From Nitrosomonas sp. Nm132 (GTDB lineage Bacteria; Pseudomonadota; Gammaproteobacteria; Burkholderiales; Nitrosomonadaceae): a stretch of 34,363 nt of DNA. The DNA lies in assembly GCF_900100485.1 (NCBI RefSeq), contig NZ_FNDH01000029.1:1-34363 (forward strand). Direction: 5' to 3'. A model generated the notes under the pieces. The model did not search any database. It worked only from the letters and a program-made list of their open reading frames with translations, and was not told the DNA's origin. Positions within the stretch are counted from its first letter, which is position 1, and each line of letters begins with the position of its first letter. Made by a program: the position numbers and the translations under genes. Below, piece by piece: positions 16,101 to 23,012 of the stretch.

Positions 16101-19042
16101 TTGAACAGCAGCAGATAAAGTATCACAGCAATGGCAATCAGCGGGGCGACCCACATCGCGCGCAAAGTGGCGGCGAAATCCGTGCGGCTGTTACGTGCGG
16201 CTTCGCCCGACGGATTCCATTCGAGCAGCCGTCTGTGGGTGAACAGCATACGTCCCGCTGTACGTATGATTGCATCCAGGCTGAACCAGGCTTCGTAGGG
16301 AAGGTATGTCAGGGTAAAGGCCGCTTGCGCCAGGCGTTGGCTTGCCGTGTCGAGTGCAGCGGTAAGATGTTGGCGTAACGGCACCTCGTCCGGCTTGTGA
16401 AAGATTTCCACAATCGATGTGATCAAAGGTGGAATCAGGAGTGTGCCGATCACTGCCAAGGTCCAGAGCAAGGGTGATGCAAGCACCACCCAGCCTAGCA
16501 ACAGCAGCAGCGTCAACGCTGTCGGCACGAGACTGCGCCGCAGGTTGTCGAACAGTTTCCATCGCGACAGACGCGAAAGCGGGTTCTTCAGTCGACGGTC
16601 ATCGGGACCGGGAATGCGGGGCAACAGCCAGCCCAGCAATTGCCAATCGCCACGTATCCAGCGATGACGGCGGCTCACGTCCACGCTGTAGTGCGCAGGG
16701 TAATCCTCATGCACATGTACATCGCTCAATAAGCCGGCACGCGCATAACATCCCTCCAGCAAATCGTGGCTGAGAATCTGGTTTTCGGGAAAACGCCCAT
16801 TCAATGCCCGCTCGAACATATCGATCTCATAGATGCCTTTACCGATAAACGAGCCTTCGCCAAACACGTCCTGGTAGACATCGGAGATGGCCCGGGTATA
16901 GGGGTCGATGCCGGCTTCACCACCATGCAATCGCGCATAACGCGAGCGGTTGGTGCCTTCCAGGCTTACGCTGACGCGCGGCTGGAGAATACCGTAGCCC
17001 TCGTGCACGCGCTGCCGCTGTTCGTCGTAGCGTGGGCGATTCAGCGGATGAGACATGGCAGCCACAAGCTGCCGTGCGACGTCACGCGGTAGCTGCGTAT
17101 CTGTATCCAAAGTGATGACGTACTTAACGTTCGCGAGGCAAATGGTGTCACCGACGATGCGTGAGAAACGATTGCCGGCATTGCTAAGCGTTTTATCGCG
17201 CAGCAATGCATTTAAGTCCGCAAGCTTGCCACGCTTACGTTCGTAGCCCATCCAGATGCGCTCTTGCGGATTCCAGCGGCGCGGGCGATGAAAAAGAAAG
17301 AAAATACTCTTTTCCACAGCGCCATATTTTGCATTCAGCGTCTCGATTCGTGCCTGGGCCAGCTGTAACAGCGGTTCGTCTTCGGCGAGCGTTTCTTCGT
17401 GCGCGTCGCGAAAATCGGTCAACAAGCCGAAATACAGATTGTTGTCCCGATTCGCCAGAAAGCGCACTTCCAAAGCCTCGACCAGATCGTCGACACTTTG
17501 CGGGTTAGTGAGCATCGTCGGCACGATGACCAGTGTCCGGGATTGTGCGGGTATGCCGTTGGAGAAATCCATACGTGGCAGCAGATGCGGGCGCACAAAC
17601 AAGGTTGCCAGCCAATTCACCAGAGCGAGTGCCAGCTGGCTGGTGGACAGCAGTGCGAGTATACCGATCAGCAGCAAGAATTCATTCGGCACATTTTGAG
17701 TATGAGCGATGGCCATCAGGCCAGCGCTGAACAGCAGTGTTAGCAGCGCGATTAGACCGAGATACACGACCAATGAGTGCTGTGACCCCATTTTCGCGAG
17801 GGTATCAGCAACAGAGAAGTGCGCTTGTGTCCTTGTCTCAAGTTTGGGTAAGCCTCGGTCAATCAGGTAGAAACCGACATGTGCCGCGCGTTCGTCGTCA
17901 TTTGGATGCGCTGCCTGAGCCTCGTGCGCGAGTTCGACTGCACTTTGCGCTACCTCGGTTTCAGTAAGGGAGCTCCGCCTTGCAAGCTTTTCGATCGCAT
18001 GACGATAACGGTCGCGGGTGGCAAAATCCATCTGGCCATAGGCGCCGCTCGGATCTTTGCGCAATGTTTGCTCGACGATACTCATGGTTTCGACGAACTC
18101 ACGCCAATCCATTCCACCCAGGAAACGCAAGCTGCCGATGCTGTTGCTAATGGACACTTGGTCGGCAGCCTGATGCTGGTTTCCCGATTGGACCAACTGC
18201 TCGATGGTCAGTCCCGACTCGGCGAGCACTTGCTCGATCCAGGTCAGCGGCAATGCCAGGGCGAGGCCATGTCCTTGCAGCCGACGCGTAAATTCCGATA
18301 CGAATGGAGTCGACATCGGCGGTTGCGAGCGCGCCATGTCCGCGATTACGAGCACCAGGCTCTTCGGATCCGTCGCTGCGACCGCCGCCATCTGCTCTGC
18401 CCAGGCGCTAGCGAGGTCGCAGTCGATTCTGTTGGCGGCGATGCGAATGGCAACGCGCCGCAGATTCTCAATTAACGCCAATCGCAGCATGATGGGGATA
18501 GCCCATAACTCGCTTAACTTGAGCGTGTTAACCGTCTGATAGGCCGCGACGAAACGGTTGAGACTTTCCGAGTCCACCCGTCCATCTCCGTGCGAAATGA
18601 TCTCCAGCGCAATATCGTATACACGCGGCAATCCAGCCGAAGGACCATTCAATAAACGAGGTAATTCCCGGCTATATCCCTTAGGCATGTGGCGCCTGGC
18701 GGTACGGATCTGTTCTTCAATTAAATAGAAATTATCAAGCAGCCATTCGCTGGCCGGCGTGATCTGCTGGTTGGCTCTTACCGCCGTTGTGAGTCGTCTG
18801 CAGACGTCGATCAAAACCGCTTCATTTGCCGCCAGTCGCGTCATCAGGTGATCCTGCGGACGTTCCTGTGTCACTTTGTGCATGGCAGCGAGACGCCTGC
18901 CACGCTGTTCCATCTGATCGGCGCTAAATAATTCCGAGCGTAGCGGCGGCTCATTGAAGGCATCCTTTAGGGGGATGCCGCCGCGCAAGTTCGCACTCAG
19001 CCGGCGCAAATATCGGAAGAAACGATTGTTATGGGTCTCCAT
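10109..19042 (-). CDS. ndvB: Cyclic beta-1,2-glucan synthase (NdvB/ChvB type)
   Basis: A 2977-residue inner-membrane enzyme, full length for NdvB/ChvB, that polymerises UDP-glucose into beta-1,2-glucan and cyclises it for the periplasm. Order of domains: a soluble N-terminal region (1-410); membrane segments near 418-480; a GT84 glucosyltransferase region with DTDTQLPRD near 646 and RHRWIRGDWQL near 795; membrane segments near 840-880 and 965-1010; a glycoamylase-like region (about 1340-1620, with WGMSESGYN and YMAHHQGMSLL); then two glucan-binding beta-sandwich regions and a C-terminal GH94 phosphorylase-like domain with SGDWNDGMN near 2650, where the Asp is the general acid that trims chain length. 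The start has GGAG about eleven bases upstream. galU follows on the same strand. Such glucans act in osmoprotection and surface interactions; which applies here is unknown. Confidence 0.95.
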   Translation of the reverse strand: METHNNRFFRYLRRLSANLRGGIPLKDAFNEPPLRSELFSADQMEQRGRRLAAMHKVTQERPQDHLMTRLAANEAVLIDVCRRLTTAVRANQQITPASEWLLDNFYLIEEQIRTARRHMPKGYSRELPRLLNGPSAGLPRVYDIALEIISHGDGRVDSESLNRFVAAYQTVNTLKLSELWAIPIMLRLALIENLRRVAIRIAANRIDCDLASAWAEQMAAVAATDPKSLVLVIADMARSQPPMSTPFVSEFTRRLQGHGLALALPLTWIEQVLAESGLTIEQLVQSGNQHQAADQVSISNSIGSLRFLGGMDWREFVETMSIVEQTLRKDPSGAYGQMDFATRDRYRHAIEKLARRSSLTETEVAQSAVELAHEAQAAHPNDDERAAHVGFYLIDRGLPKLETRTQAHFSVADTLAKMGSQHSLVVYLGLIALLTLLFSAGLMAIAHTQNVPNEFLLLIGILALLSTSQLALALVNWLATLFVRPHLLPRMDFSNGIPAQSRTLVIVPTMLTNPQSVDDLVEALEVRFLANRDNNLYFGLLTDFRDAHEETLAEDEPLLQLAQARIETLNAKYGAVEKSIFFLFHRPRRWNPQERIWMGYERKRGKLADLNALLRDKTLSNAGNRFSRIVGDTICLANVKYVITLDTDTQLPRDVARQLVAAMSHPLNRPRYDEQRQRVHEGYGILQPRVSVSLEGTNRSRYARLHGGEAGIDPYTRAISDVYQDVFGEGSFIGKGIYEIDMFERALNGRFPENQILSHDLLEGCYARAGLLSDVHVHEDYPAHYSVDVSRRHRWIRGDWQLLGWLLPRIPGPDDRRLKNPLSRLSRWKLFDNLRRSLVPTALTLLLLLGWVVLASPLLWTLAVIGTLLIPPLITSIVEIFHKPDEVPLRQHLTAALDTASQRLAQAAFTLTYLPYEAWFSLDAIIRTAGRMLFTHRRLLEWNPSGEAARNSRTDFAATLRAMWVAPLIAIAVILYLLLFKPAALTVAGPILLLWLGSPVIVWWTGQPLARREARLTAGQIVFLRKISRKTWAFFETFVGPEDHWLPPDNYQEYRGAAVAHRTSPTNMGMALLANLSAYDFGYIPAGQLIKRTAQTLGTMQTLERHRSHFYNWYDTQSLKPLHPAYVSTVDSGNLAGHLLTLQSGLLTLADDRILGAHWFHGLHDTLGILVDAAGNTRSGLLASLQTDIESACSSPPTTLALAWQCLDQLAKRAEAFADSIEAVSQKLPQTGSALVSAEKKRHAETGGYLETDEDSTHHPTLDHASAVISETTSESDAVWWAHALFRQCRAALDELTFLAPWLVLPTAPSGLEDNLGIAAIPTLRELANIEDRLLLEIEQRIAAPLADAATSSERKWLHAFRHCITQASHRATERIVIIERLAMQSSELACMTYDFLYDKSSRLLAIGYNVDQLRRDESYYDLLASEARLINFVAIAQGQVPQESWFTLGRLLTTAGGEPVLLSWSGSMFEYLMPLLVMPTFDNTLLDQTYKAAVARQIEYGRQRGIPWGMSESGYNLVDIHLNYQYRAFGVPGLGLQRGLADDLVVAPYATVLALMVAPEAAHLNLQRLAAQGLEGKFGFYEAIDYTPSRQRRGESSTVVRSYMAHHQGMSLLSLAYLLLDRPMQKRFESVPLFQATLLLLQERIPKTTPFFPSTAQFSDIRLTSRTAEAPIRVFNNANTPVPEVQLLSNGRYHVMITNAGGGYSRWKDLAVTRWREDTTCDHWGAFCYLRDERSGEIWSTAYQPTLKQPQYYEVIFSEGRAEFRRRDFIGDGHFETYTEIVVSPEDDIELRRMRITNRTHTRRTITMTSYAEIVLAVPASDELHPAFSNLFVQTEIDEKRHAILCTRRPRSAAEQTSWMFHMMTAHGVDIDAISYETDRMQFIGRSHTTADPQALGSASSGVLSGSQGSVLDPIVAIRHAITLDPEQTITLDMVSGMGETRDAALSLIERYQDRRLADRVFDVAWTHAQVVLRQLNASEADAQLYGRLANSVIYAHGLLRAETSILMQNRRGQSGLWSYAISGDLPIVLLQIGDAANIELVRQLVQAHAYWRFKGLVVDLVIWNEDRAGYRQLLQDQIIGLIAAGVEAHVIDRPGGIFVRRAEQISNEDRVLFQSVARAIITDSRGTLAEQINRRSLRDVRMPRFRPSQSHHADLPDGSLLPQRDLILHNGLGGFTRDGREYVMTTTAAQVTPAPWVNVLANPHFGTVISESGQAYTWSENAHEFRLTPWHNDPVSDASGEAFYLRDEESGHFWSPTPLPCRGANAYVSRHGFGYSVFEHTEGGIVSELWVYVAVDAAVKFSVLKVRNASGRPRRLSATGYVEWVLGDLRPKSTLHVTTEVDSGSGALFAHNPYNTEFTGRIAFFDVDETNRSISCDRAEFIGRNGSLKNPAAMTRTRLSGKVGAALDPCAAIQVGFDLADGQEREIIFRLGQAGRRGADDARNLVRRFRGSAAAHAALEAVWQYWNHTLGAVQVETPDPSLNVLANGWLVYQTLACRLWARSGYYQSGGAFGFRDQLQDVMALIHAEPQRVREQLLLCAAHQFVEGDVQHWWHPPSSRGVRTHCSDDYLWLPLAVCRYVLSTGDSGVLDESIPFLEGRPVSPEDDSYYDLPGHSTESASLYQHCARAIRHGLAFGEHGLPLIGSGDWNDGMNLVGMHGKGESVWLGFFLYEVLMRFAVLAQQQGDVSFAEQCRREAEQLRQCIEQNAWDGAWYRRAYFDDGTMLGSATNIECQIDSISQSWSVLSGAGDGARSRMGMDAVYTRLVRHDHALIQLLDPPFDKSDLDPGYIKGYVPGVRENGGQYTHAAIWTAMAFAALGDRQRAWELLTMINPVNHGKSAAGVAIYKVEPYVVAADVYAVSPHAGRGGWSWYTGSAGWMYRLIVESLLGLRLDVDKLHFAPCLPASWQGFKLHYRYRETVYRITVSQSDAGDAVQSSAMRVTVDGIERPDKIIPLIDDRQDHTVEVNIVTLPQPH

Positions 19043-19530
19043 TTAGAAATGCACTCCATTTTGGATAGGAATCTTTACGCCCATTTCCCGGCAATACCAA
19101 TAATTTGATGAATCGGAATCTAGCATAGCGCCTCTTGTAAAAGTGCATATCCAGCTGGAATGAATCACTGGAATGAAATGGAACTGAGTAGCCATTACTG
19201 GCAAGATGCAAGGTATAGCCTATTCGTCATACACGCATATCCTAAAGAGCCGACCGTTAGGGTATCCAGAGAATGCTTCCTTACAGTGATGGCTGGCCAA
19301 GAACCACTCACGTACGATTCAGGGAGGCCTTAACCAAATATCTGGGTTAGGGATTCCAGACAGTGTCACCGACATAGGCAGATCGTTAGATCTTAATCAA
19401 AACTTATCCTTTATCGGCTTCCGCTTACCTTCGCGTCATTTTGGATTCGGAATTGAAATCAAGTCTCCGCTGTGACTATGAGGATCTGATTCATTTTGTG
19501 TAGAGAACCTTTCTGCTGGCTACTCACAAC
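19043..19530. other. Intergenic region upstream of ndvB
   Basis: About 490 bp with no supportable gene. I found no copy of the 20-bp operator here. Short frames carry several stops and no recognisable family. The ndvB promoter should lie in the proximal part, but I cannot point to clear -35/-10 boxes. Confidence 0.4.
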
Positions 19531-19632
19531 TATACTCATCGTACTTCAAAATTCGGCATCAATACCTTCTCCCTCTGGGAGAAGGCTGGATGAGGGATTA
19601 TGAAAACCGAATTTTGAAGTACGATGAGTATA
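19531..19632. repeat. Family B inverted-repeat element, copy 2
   Basis: A 102-bp element with near-perfect terminal repeats (TATACTCATCGTACTTCAAA at the left, complement at the right) and the central hairpin CTTCTCCCTCTGGGAGAAG. Same orientation as copy 1. Confidence 0.88.
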
Positions 19633-19716
19633 TCTCCATAACTCGCTCCGAATAACATCCCGGATACGATGATAAAAAATACAATGGCTACGGTTAATCA
19701 ATGCAGCGATCTACCG

Positions 19717-20031
19717 TCACTTGACTCGCATGGCATTCTTGACAGATACCACGCCCTTGACACTGCGCGCGACTTCGATCGCCTTATCGATATTAGCCTG
19801 GGAACTGACGAAGCCACTCAGTTGAACGACACCTTTGAAGGTTTCAACGTTGATTTCAGCAGATTTTAAGGTGGGCTCATTAAGAATTGCCGCTATGACC
19901 TTCGTGGTAATGACAGTATCATCGAAATATTCTCCAGTTCCTTCTTGTTTTGACGTCGATGCGCAACCCAAGAAAAAAGCCATTAAAGCAATTAAGAAGA
20001 AAGTGGAGAAGCGGTTATTAAGTTGTGTCAT
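19717..20031 (-). CDS. BON-domain lipoprotein (single BON)
   Basis: A 104-residue predicted lipoprotein. A hydrophobic signal peptide ends in the lipobox FLGC (Cys23), followed by one BON domain at about 36-104 (DDTVITTKVIAAILNEPTLKSAEINVETF...GVVQLSGFVSSQANIDKAIEVARSVKGVVSVKNAM). BON domains, as in OsmY, bind phospholipid or envelope surfaces and are typical of osmotic-stress proteins. It is close in sequence to each BON repeat of the 27157 protein, suggesting duplication. GGGAG lies upstream of the start. The operator at 20233 is about 200 bp upstream. Confidence 0.9.
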   Translation of the reverse strand: MTQLNNRFSTFFLIALMAFFLGCASTSKQEGTGEYFDDTVITTKVIAAILNEPTLKSAEINVETFKGVVQLSGFVSSQANIDKAIEVARSVKGVVSVKNAMRVK

Positions 20032-20232
20032 GTTAAGTTCTCCCAGATGATTGACGTAACTAAAACACCCCTTGATCCTTTTAGATTAAAGGGCACTTGG
20101 TTTACTACCTTCGGTGCGATATTCAATCTGAAATTCACGACCTTATTCAGTTCTCCGAAAAGTATTCGCAAAAATCAAAATTAAACCTGAAACGCCTTTT
20201 AAGCTAAATTATTACAGGGATAGAGCATCTAG

Positions 20233-20252
20233 TATGTACGCTAGCACACATA
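20233..20252. promoter_or_regulatory. 20-bp palindromic operator, upstream of the BON gene
   Basis: TATGTACGCTAGCACACATA is a near-perfect dyad with the consensus core TGTAC-N6-ACACA. It lies about 200 bp upstream of the minus-strand BON lipoprotein gene. Confidence 0.65.
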
Positions 20253-20508
20253 GCGCTCCCCCTTTTTTGTGAGTTAGATAGCTGCGCACAACGTATCAGG
20301 AAAATATGGTTTTATGCACGAGACAGTACTTGAAGCAGAAATTCTGACGGGAGATCGAGAAGTGCTTGTATGTTCTGAGAAGAAAAACGCAGATCTGTTC
20401 TTCGGGTTAAATAGTACGACAGGCGGAGTCGGAAAAGTATCCGGCGATTTAGAAATGGAATAACAGGAGTATTTTCCACATCCGCACTTATCTGCGCCGC
20501 ATTCATGC

Positions 20509-20528
20509 TTTGTACGGCAACGCACAGA
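20509..20528. promoter_or_regulatory. 20-bp palindromic operator, upstream of the 25-residue membrane peptide
   Basis: TTTGTACGGCAACGCACAGA, core TGTAC-N6-GCACA. It lies 194 bp upstream of the small membrane protein at 20723 and may also have served the lipoprotein at 21024 before a family A element separated the two. Confidence 0.65.
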
Positions 20529-20722
20529 CTGCGACTGCTGCGCGCTGTAGGCTACTAAATGTAATAGATTGATCTGCTTGATACGATTGCATCAGTCTTT
20601 CGATCCTATGATTCGAATTTTTAATGCTGCTTCTGAAGATAACATGCGTTCCACTCATTCTCCTGAGCAGGGGCCTATCGATTAACAGATTGGTAATTTG
20701 CAATTCTTTCAAGGAGATTCGA

Positions 20723-20800
20723 ATGGGTAAATATTTACTGGCGTGGTTGCTCGGCGTGCCAGCAATCGTGTTGGTCATCATTTATATCCTTTACAACTAA
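20723..20800 (+). CDS. 25-residue single-helix membrane protein
   Basis: A very short gene encoding MGKYLLAWLLGVPAIVLVII plus YILYN: one hydrophobic helix with a Gly-Val-Pro kink. It is preceded by a strong ribosome binding site (AAGGAG, six bases before the ATG). Peptides of this type (MGKYLLxWLLGVPxxVLVIIY) recur in proteobacteria, usually unannotated; I recognise the pattern but know no function. The operator at 20509 lies upstream, linking it to the stress set. A family A element follows 31 bp after the stop. Confidence 0.8.
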   Translation: MGKYLLAWLLGVPAIVLVIIYILYN

Positions 20801-20831
20801 GGAAATGCTAAACAGGTTGGCTTTATCCTAG

Positions 20832-20993
20832 CCCGAATATTTCATAAATTGGCACGTGCCCTCACTTGCCTTTTGATTAATAAGAAAGATTTTGCTCAGT
20901 CGGGTGTATGAGTCACTACACCCCTCTTTCTCAAAACTTCCCTATTAATCAAAATCCTGCGTGATCATCACGCGAATTTATGAAATATTCGGG
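20832..20993 (-). mobile_element. Family A miniature inverted-repeat element, copy 3 (162 bp)
   Basis: A full 162-bp copy in the opposite orientation to copies 1 and 2, flanked by CTAG on both sides (20828-20831 and 20994-20997). It separates the 25-residue membrane peptide from the lipoprotein gene at 21024. Confidence 0.9.
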
Positions 20994-21023
20994 CTAGCCT
21001 ACTAAATTGAAGGAAAGACACCA

Positions 21024-21182
21024 ATGAATATTTTAAAGACATTTATAGTAGTAGCGATTTCGATGGCTTTGATGGCAGGACTTCCTGCCTGCGACAAGCA
21101 GAATTCGGCAGAAAAGGCGGGGGAAAAGATAGATGAGGCGGCCGAGAAAGCAGGTGACGTCCTCAATGAAAAGATCGATTGA
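21024..21182 (+). CDS. Small Glu/Lys/Ala-rich lipoprotein
   Basis: A 52-residue predicted lipoprotein: signal peptide with lipobox LPAC (Cys23) and a mature helix of charged repeats (EKAGEKIDEAAEKAGDVLNEKID). It looks like a shorter version of the lipoprotein at 6161. AAGGAA lies upstream of the start. It directly follows a family A element, which may have separated it from its original promoter. Although it precedes the hvfB gene by about 140 bp, its single cysteine is the lipid anchor, so it is an unlikely HvfB substrate. Confidence 0.75.
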   Translation: MNILKTFIVVAISMALMAGLPACDKQNSAEKAGEKIDEAAEKAGDVLNEKID

Positions 21183-21274
21183 TAAAAGTCGGAGCCATCA
21201 TCTAAGGAAGCTTTGGCAGATTAAGCAGCGAGTCGTTTTGCTACTGATCACGGTTGACCAAGTTTTCGGTATAT

Positions 21275-21300
21275 CATCCTAAAAGCAGTCTTTTAGGATG
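21275..21300. promoter_or_regulatory. Perfect hairpin just upstream of hvfB
   Basis: CATCCTAAAAG (21275-21285) is the exact complement of CTTTTAGGATG (21290-21300) around the loop CAGT. No T-run follows, so a terminator is less likely. It ends 18 bases before the chosen hvfB start and overlaps the alternative ATG at 21298, so it could be a leader hairpin or an operator. Confidence 0.5.
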
Positions 21301-21318
21301 ATTATCGATGGAATCATT

Positions 21319-22185
21319 ATGCACATGATGAACCCTAAACATCTTTCCGGTGCGGGATTAGGTTTCCGACAGGAATTAATTCCTGCGCTAAAGAGCCATG
21401 TTCCTGATGCCATTTCGTTCTTTGAAATGGCACCGGAGAACTGGATTGATATTGGCGGGCTCCCAGGGCGTGAATTGCGCAGCTTTACCGAACGTTATCC
21501 CTTTGTATGCCATGGACTGTCTCTTTCCATAGGCAGCCCATTACCGCTCGATGAAGTGCTATTGCACCAGATTCGCCAGTTCCTCGATCAACACCAAATC
21601 CCGCTTTATACCGAGCATCTCTCCTATTGTTCCGATGACGGGCATTTATATGATCTACTTCCGATCCCCTTTACCGAGGAGGCTGTCAAATATGTTGCTG
21701 CACGCATCCGCCGTGTACAGGATGTGCTGGAGCGTCGTATCGCCATGGAAAATGCTTCCTTTTATTTACGTGCACCCATCACAGAGATGGATGAGATCGA
21801 CTTCATCCGGGCTGTTTTAACTGAAGCAGATTGCGATTTACATCTCGATGTCAATAATGTGTATGTGAATAGTATTAACCATGCTTATGATCCTATCGAC
21901 TTTATTCGTGCCATGCCGACCGAACGCATCGTCTATATGCATATGGCTGGACACTATCACGAAGCGAAGGATCTGATTATTGACACACATGGCGCAGATG
22001 TTATCGATCCGGTATGGTCACTGCTGGATGAGGCCTATCATATTCATGGCGTATCCCCCACGCTATTGGAGCGCGATTTTAATATCCCCCCCCTTAGCGA
22101 ACTGATACACGAAGTCGAGCGCATTGCCCAGATTCAGACCCGGTATATCCATACCACTCAAGCTCATGTCTACTCCACTTCCTGA
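21319..22185 (+). CDS. hvfB: HvfB-family MNIO-type RiPP maturase (DUF692)
   Basis: A 288-residue multinuclear non-heme iron-dependent oxidase (MNIO, formerly DUF692). The family modifies cysteines of ribosomally made peptides; HvfB enzymes convert EGKCG-type motifs to oxazolone/thioamide groups that bind copper. Conserved metal-ligand positions on the TIM barrel are all present: His65 (CHGLS), Glu99-His100 (TEHLSYC), Glu144-Asn145, Asp177 and Asn180 (DVNN), His208 (MHMAGH), Asp222 and His224 (DTHG), and Glu251 (ERDF). APENWI and SDDGHLYDLLPIPFTEEAV are typical of HvfB. Four ATGs compete (21298, 21319, 21325, 21328), none with a strong site; 21319 is chosen because 21298 lies in the hairpin. 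The gene overlaps hvfC by 20 bases. No precursor gene is adjacent. Confidence 0.92.
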   Translation: MHMMNPKHLSGAGLGFRQELIPALKSHVPDAISFFEMAPENWIDIGGLPGRELRSFTERYPFVCHGLSLSIGSPLPLDEVLLHQIRQFLDQHQIPLYTEHLSYCSDDGHLYDLLPIPFTEEAVKYVAARIRRVQDVLERRIAMENASFYLRAPITEMDEIDFIRAVLTEADCDLHLDVNNVYVNSINHAYDPIDFIRAMPTERIVYMHMAGHYHEAKDLIIDTHGADVIDPVWSLLDEAYHIHGVSPTLLERDFNIPPLSELIHEVERIAQIQTRYIHTTQAHVYSTS

Positions 22186-22924
22186 GTTTCAACGCTTTCA
22201 ATACCGCTTCACTGCGCATATCCGCGACCCGAAGGTAAACGCTCGTCCAAGTGGCGTTGAAGCGCGGCGAATGAAAGTTTACAGCGAGCTTGTATACAAT
22301 GGTATCGAGCATTCCCTCCTGACCTGTTTCCCGGTATTAAGGAAAGTGCTAGGAGAACGTCGCTGGGCACGGCTGGTGCGTGCCTTCATTGCCAAACATC
22401 GCTGTCATTCGCCATTTTTCCGCCAGATACCCGACGAATTCATTCAGTTCCTGCAGACAGCATGGACATCCACCGCAGATTATCCCAAATTCATGCTTGA
22501 GCTGGCGCATTATGAATGGATAGAACTGGTGCTCTCCATCTCAACACATACCCCTGACTGGGATAAGATTGATCCCGCAGGTGATTTACTCAAACATCAC
22601 CCCGTTTTGAATCCAGTCCTCGCCAATCTGCATTATAGTTGGCCCGTGCACCATATCGCCCCGCATATTCGGATAGCACCAAAAGAAGTCTACTTATTGG
22701 TGTTTCGGGATATTAACGACCAGATTCAATTTATTGAAATCAATGCCTTTACTGCCCGCTTGCTAAATCTGTTAAAAACTACAGACTTTACTGGTCAAGC
22801 TGCGCTCGAAATGATCGCTCAAGAAAGTTGTCACCCTGCACCCAAAATCGTGGTGCAGGGTGGGCTGACTGTGATGCAGGATTTGTGCATCCGCGGCGCT
22901 CTGCTGGGTAGCTTGCGTGAATAG
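22166..22924 (+). CDS. hvfC: HvfC-family RiPP maturation partner (DUF2063)
   Basis: A 252-residue cytoplasmic protein of the DUF2063 family, the partner that binds the leader peptide of the precursor and presents it to the MNIO enzyme. Family features: N-terminal LPEFQRFQYRFTAHIRDP, the YSELVYNGIEHSLLTCFPVLRKVLG segment, FPFF-like SPFFRQIPDEFIQFL, the LELAHYEWIELVL helix, and a C-terminal winged-helix-like part (about 170-250). The ATG at 22166 lies 20 bases inside hvfB, so the two are translationally coupled. The frame extends to a TTG at 22124, but the family aligns from the ATG. No HvfX/DoxX-type membrane gene follows; the next gene is on the other strand. Confidence 0.88.
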   Translation: MSTPLPEFQRFQYRFTAHIRDPKVNARPSGVEARRMKVYSELVYNGIEHSLLTCFPVLRKVLGERRWARLVRAFIAKHRCHSPFFRQIPDEFIQFLQTAWTSTADYPKFMLELAHYEWIELVLSISTHTPDWDKIDPAGDLLKHHPVLNPVLANLHYSWPVHHIAPHIRIAPKEVYLLVFRDINDQIQFIEINAFTARLLNLLKTTDFTGQAALEMIAQESCHPAPKIVVQGGLTVMQDLCIRGALLGSLRE

Positions 22925-23012
22925 CGCTCATCCGGCAACACAACTCATGATTGTGGAAAGCGTAAAATTGGATAAAGAAGGTGGGACTTATGCCTGGTTT
23001 GACTCAAGCCAG

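Noticed and set aside
10112..18539. Many open frames antisense to ndvB (for example 10112-10810, 17879-18475)
   Set aside because: They are shadows of a long GC-richer coding region; none has a ribosome binding site or family resemblance.
20314..20463. Plus-strand 49-residue frame
   Set aside because: No ribosome binding site and no recognisable family; kept out for lack of support.
20274..20525. Minus-strand cysteine-rich frame (HECGADKCGCGKYSC), considered as an HvfB substrate
   Set aside because: No signal peptide or ribosome binding site; its 5' end overlaps the palindromic operator at 20509 and the remainder is low-complexity, so coding is unlikely.
22124..22166. TTG start for hvfC giving 14 more residues
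   Set aside because: The family aligns from the ATG at 22166, and the upstream residues only reflect the overlapping hvfB end.
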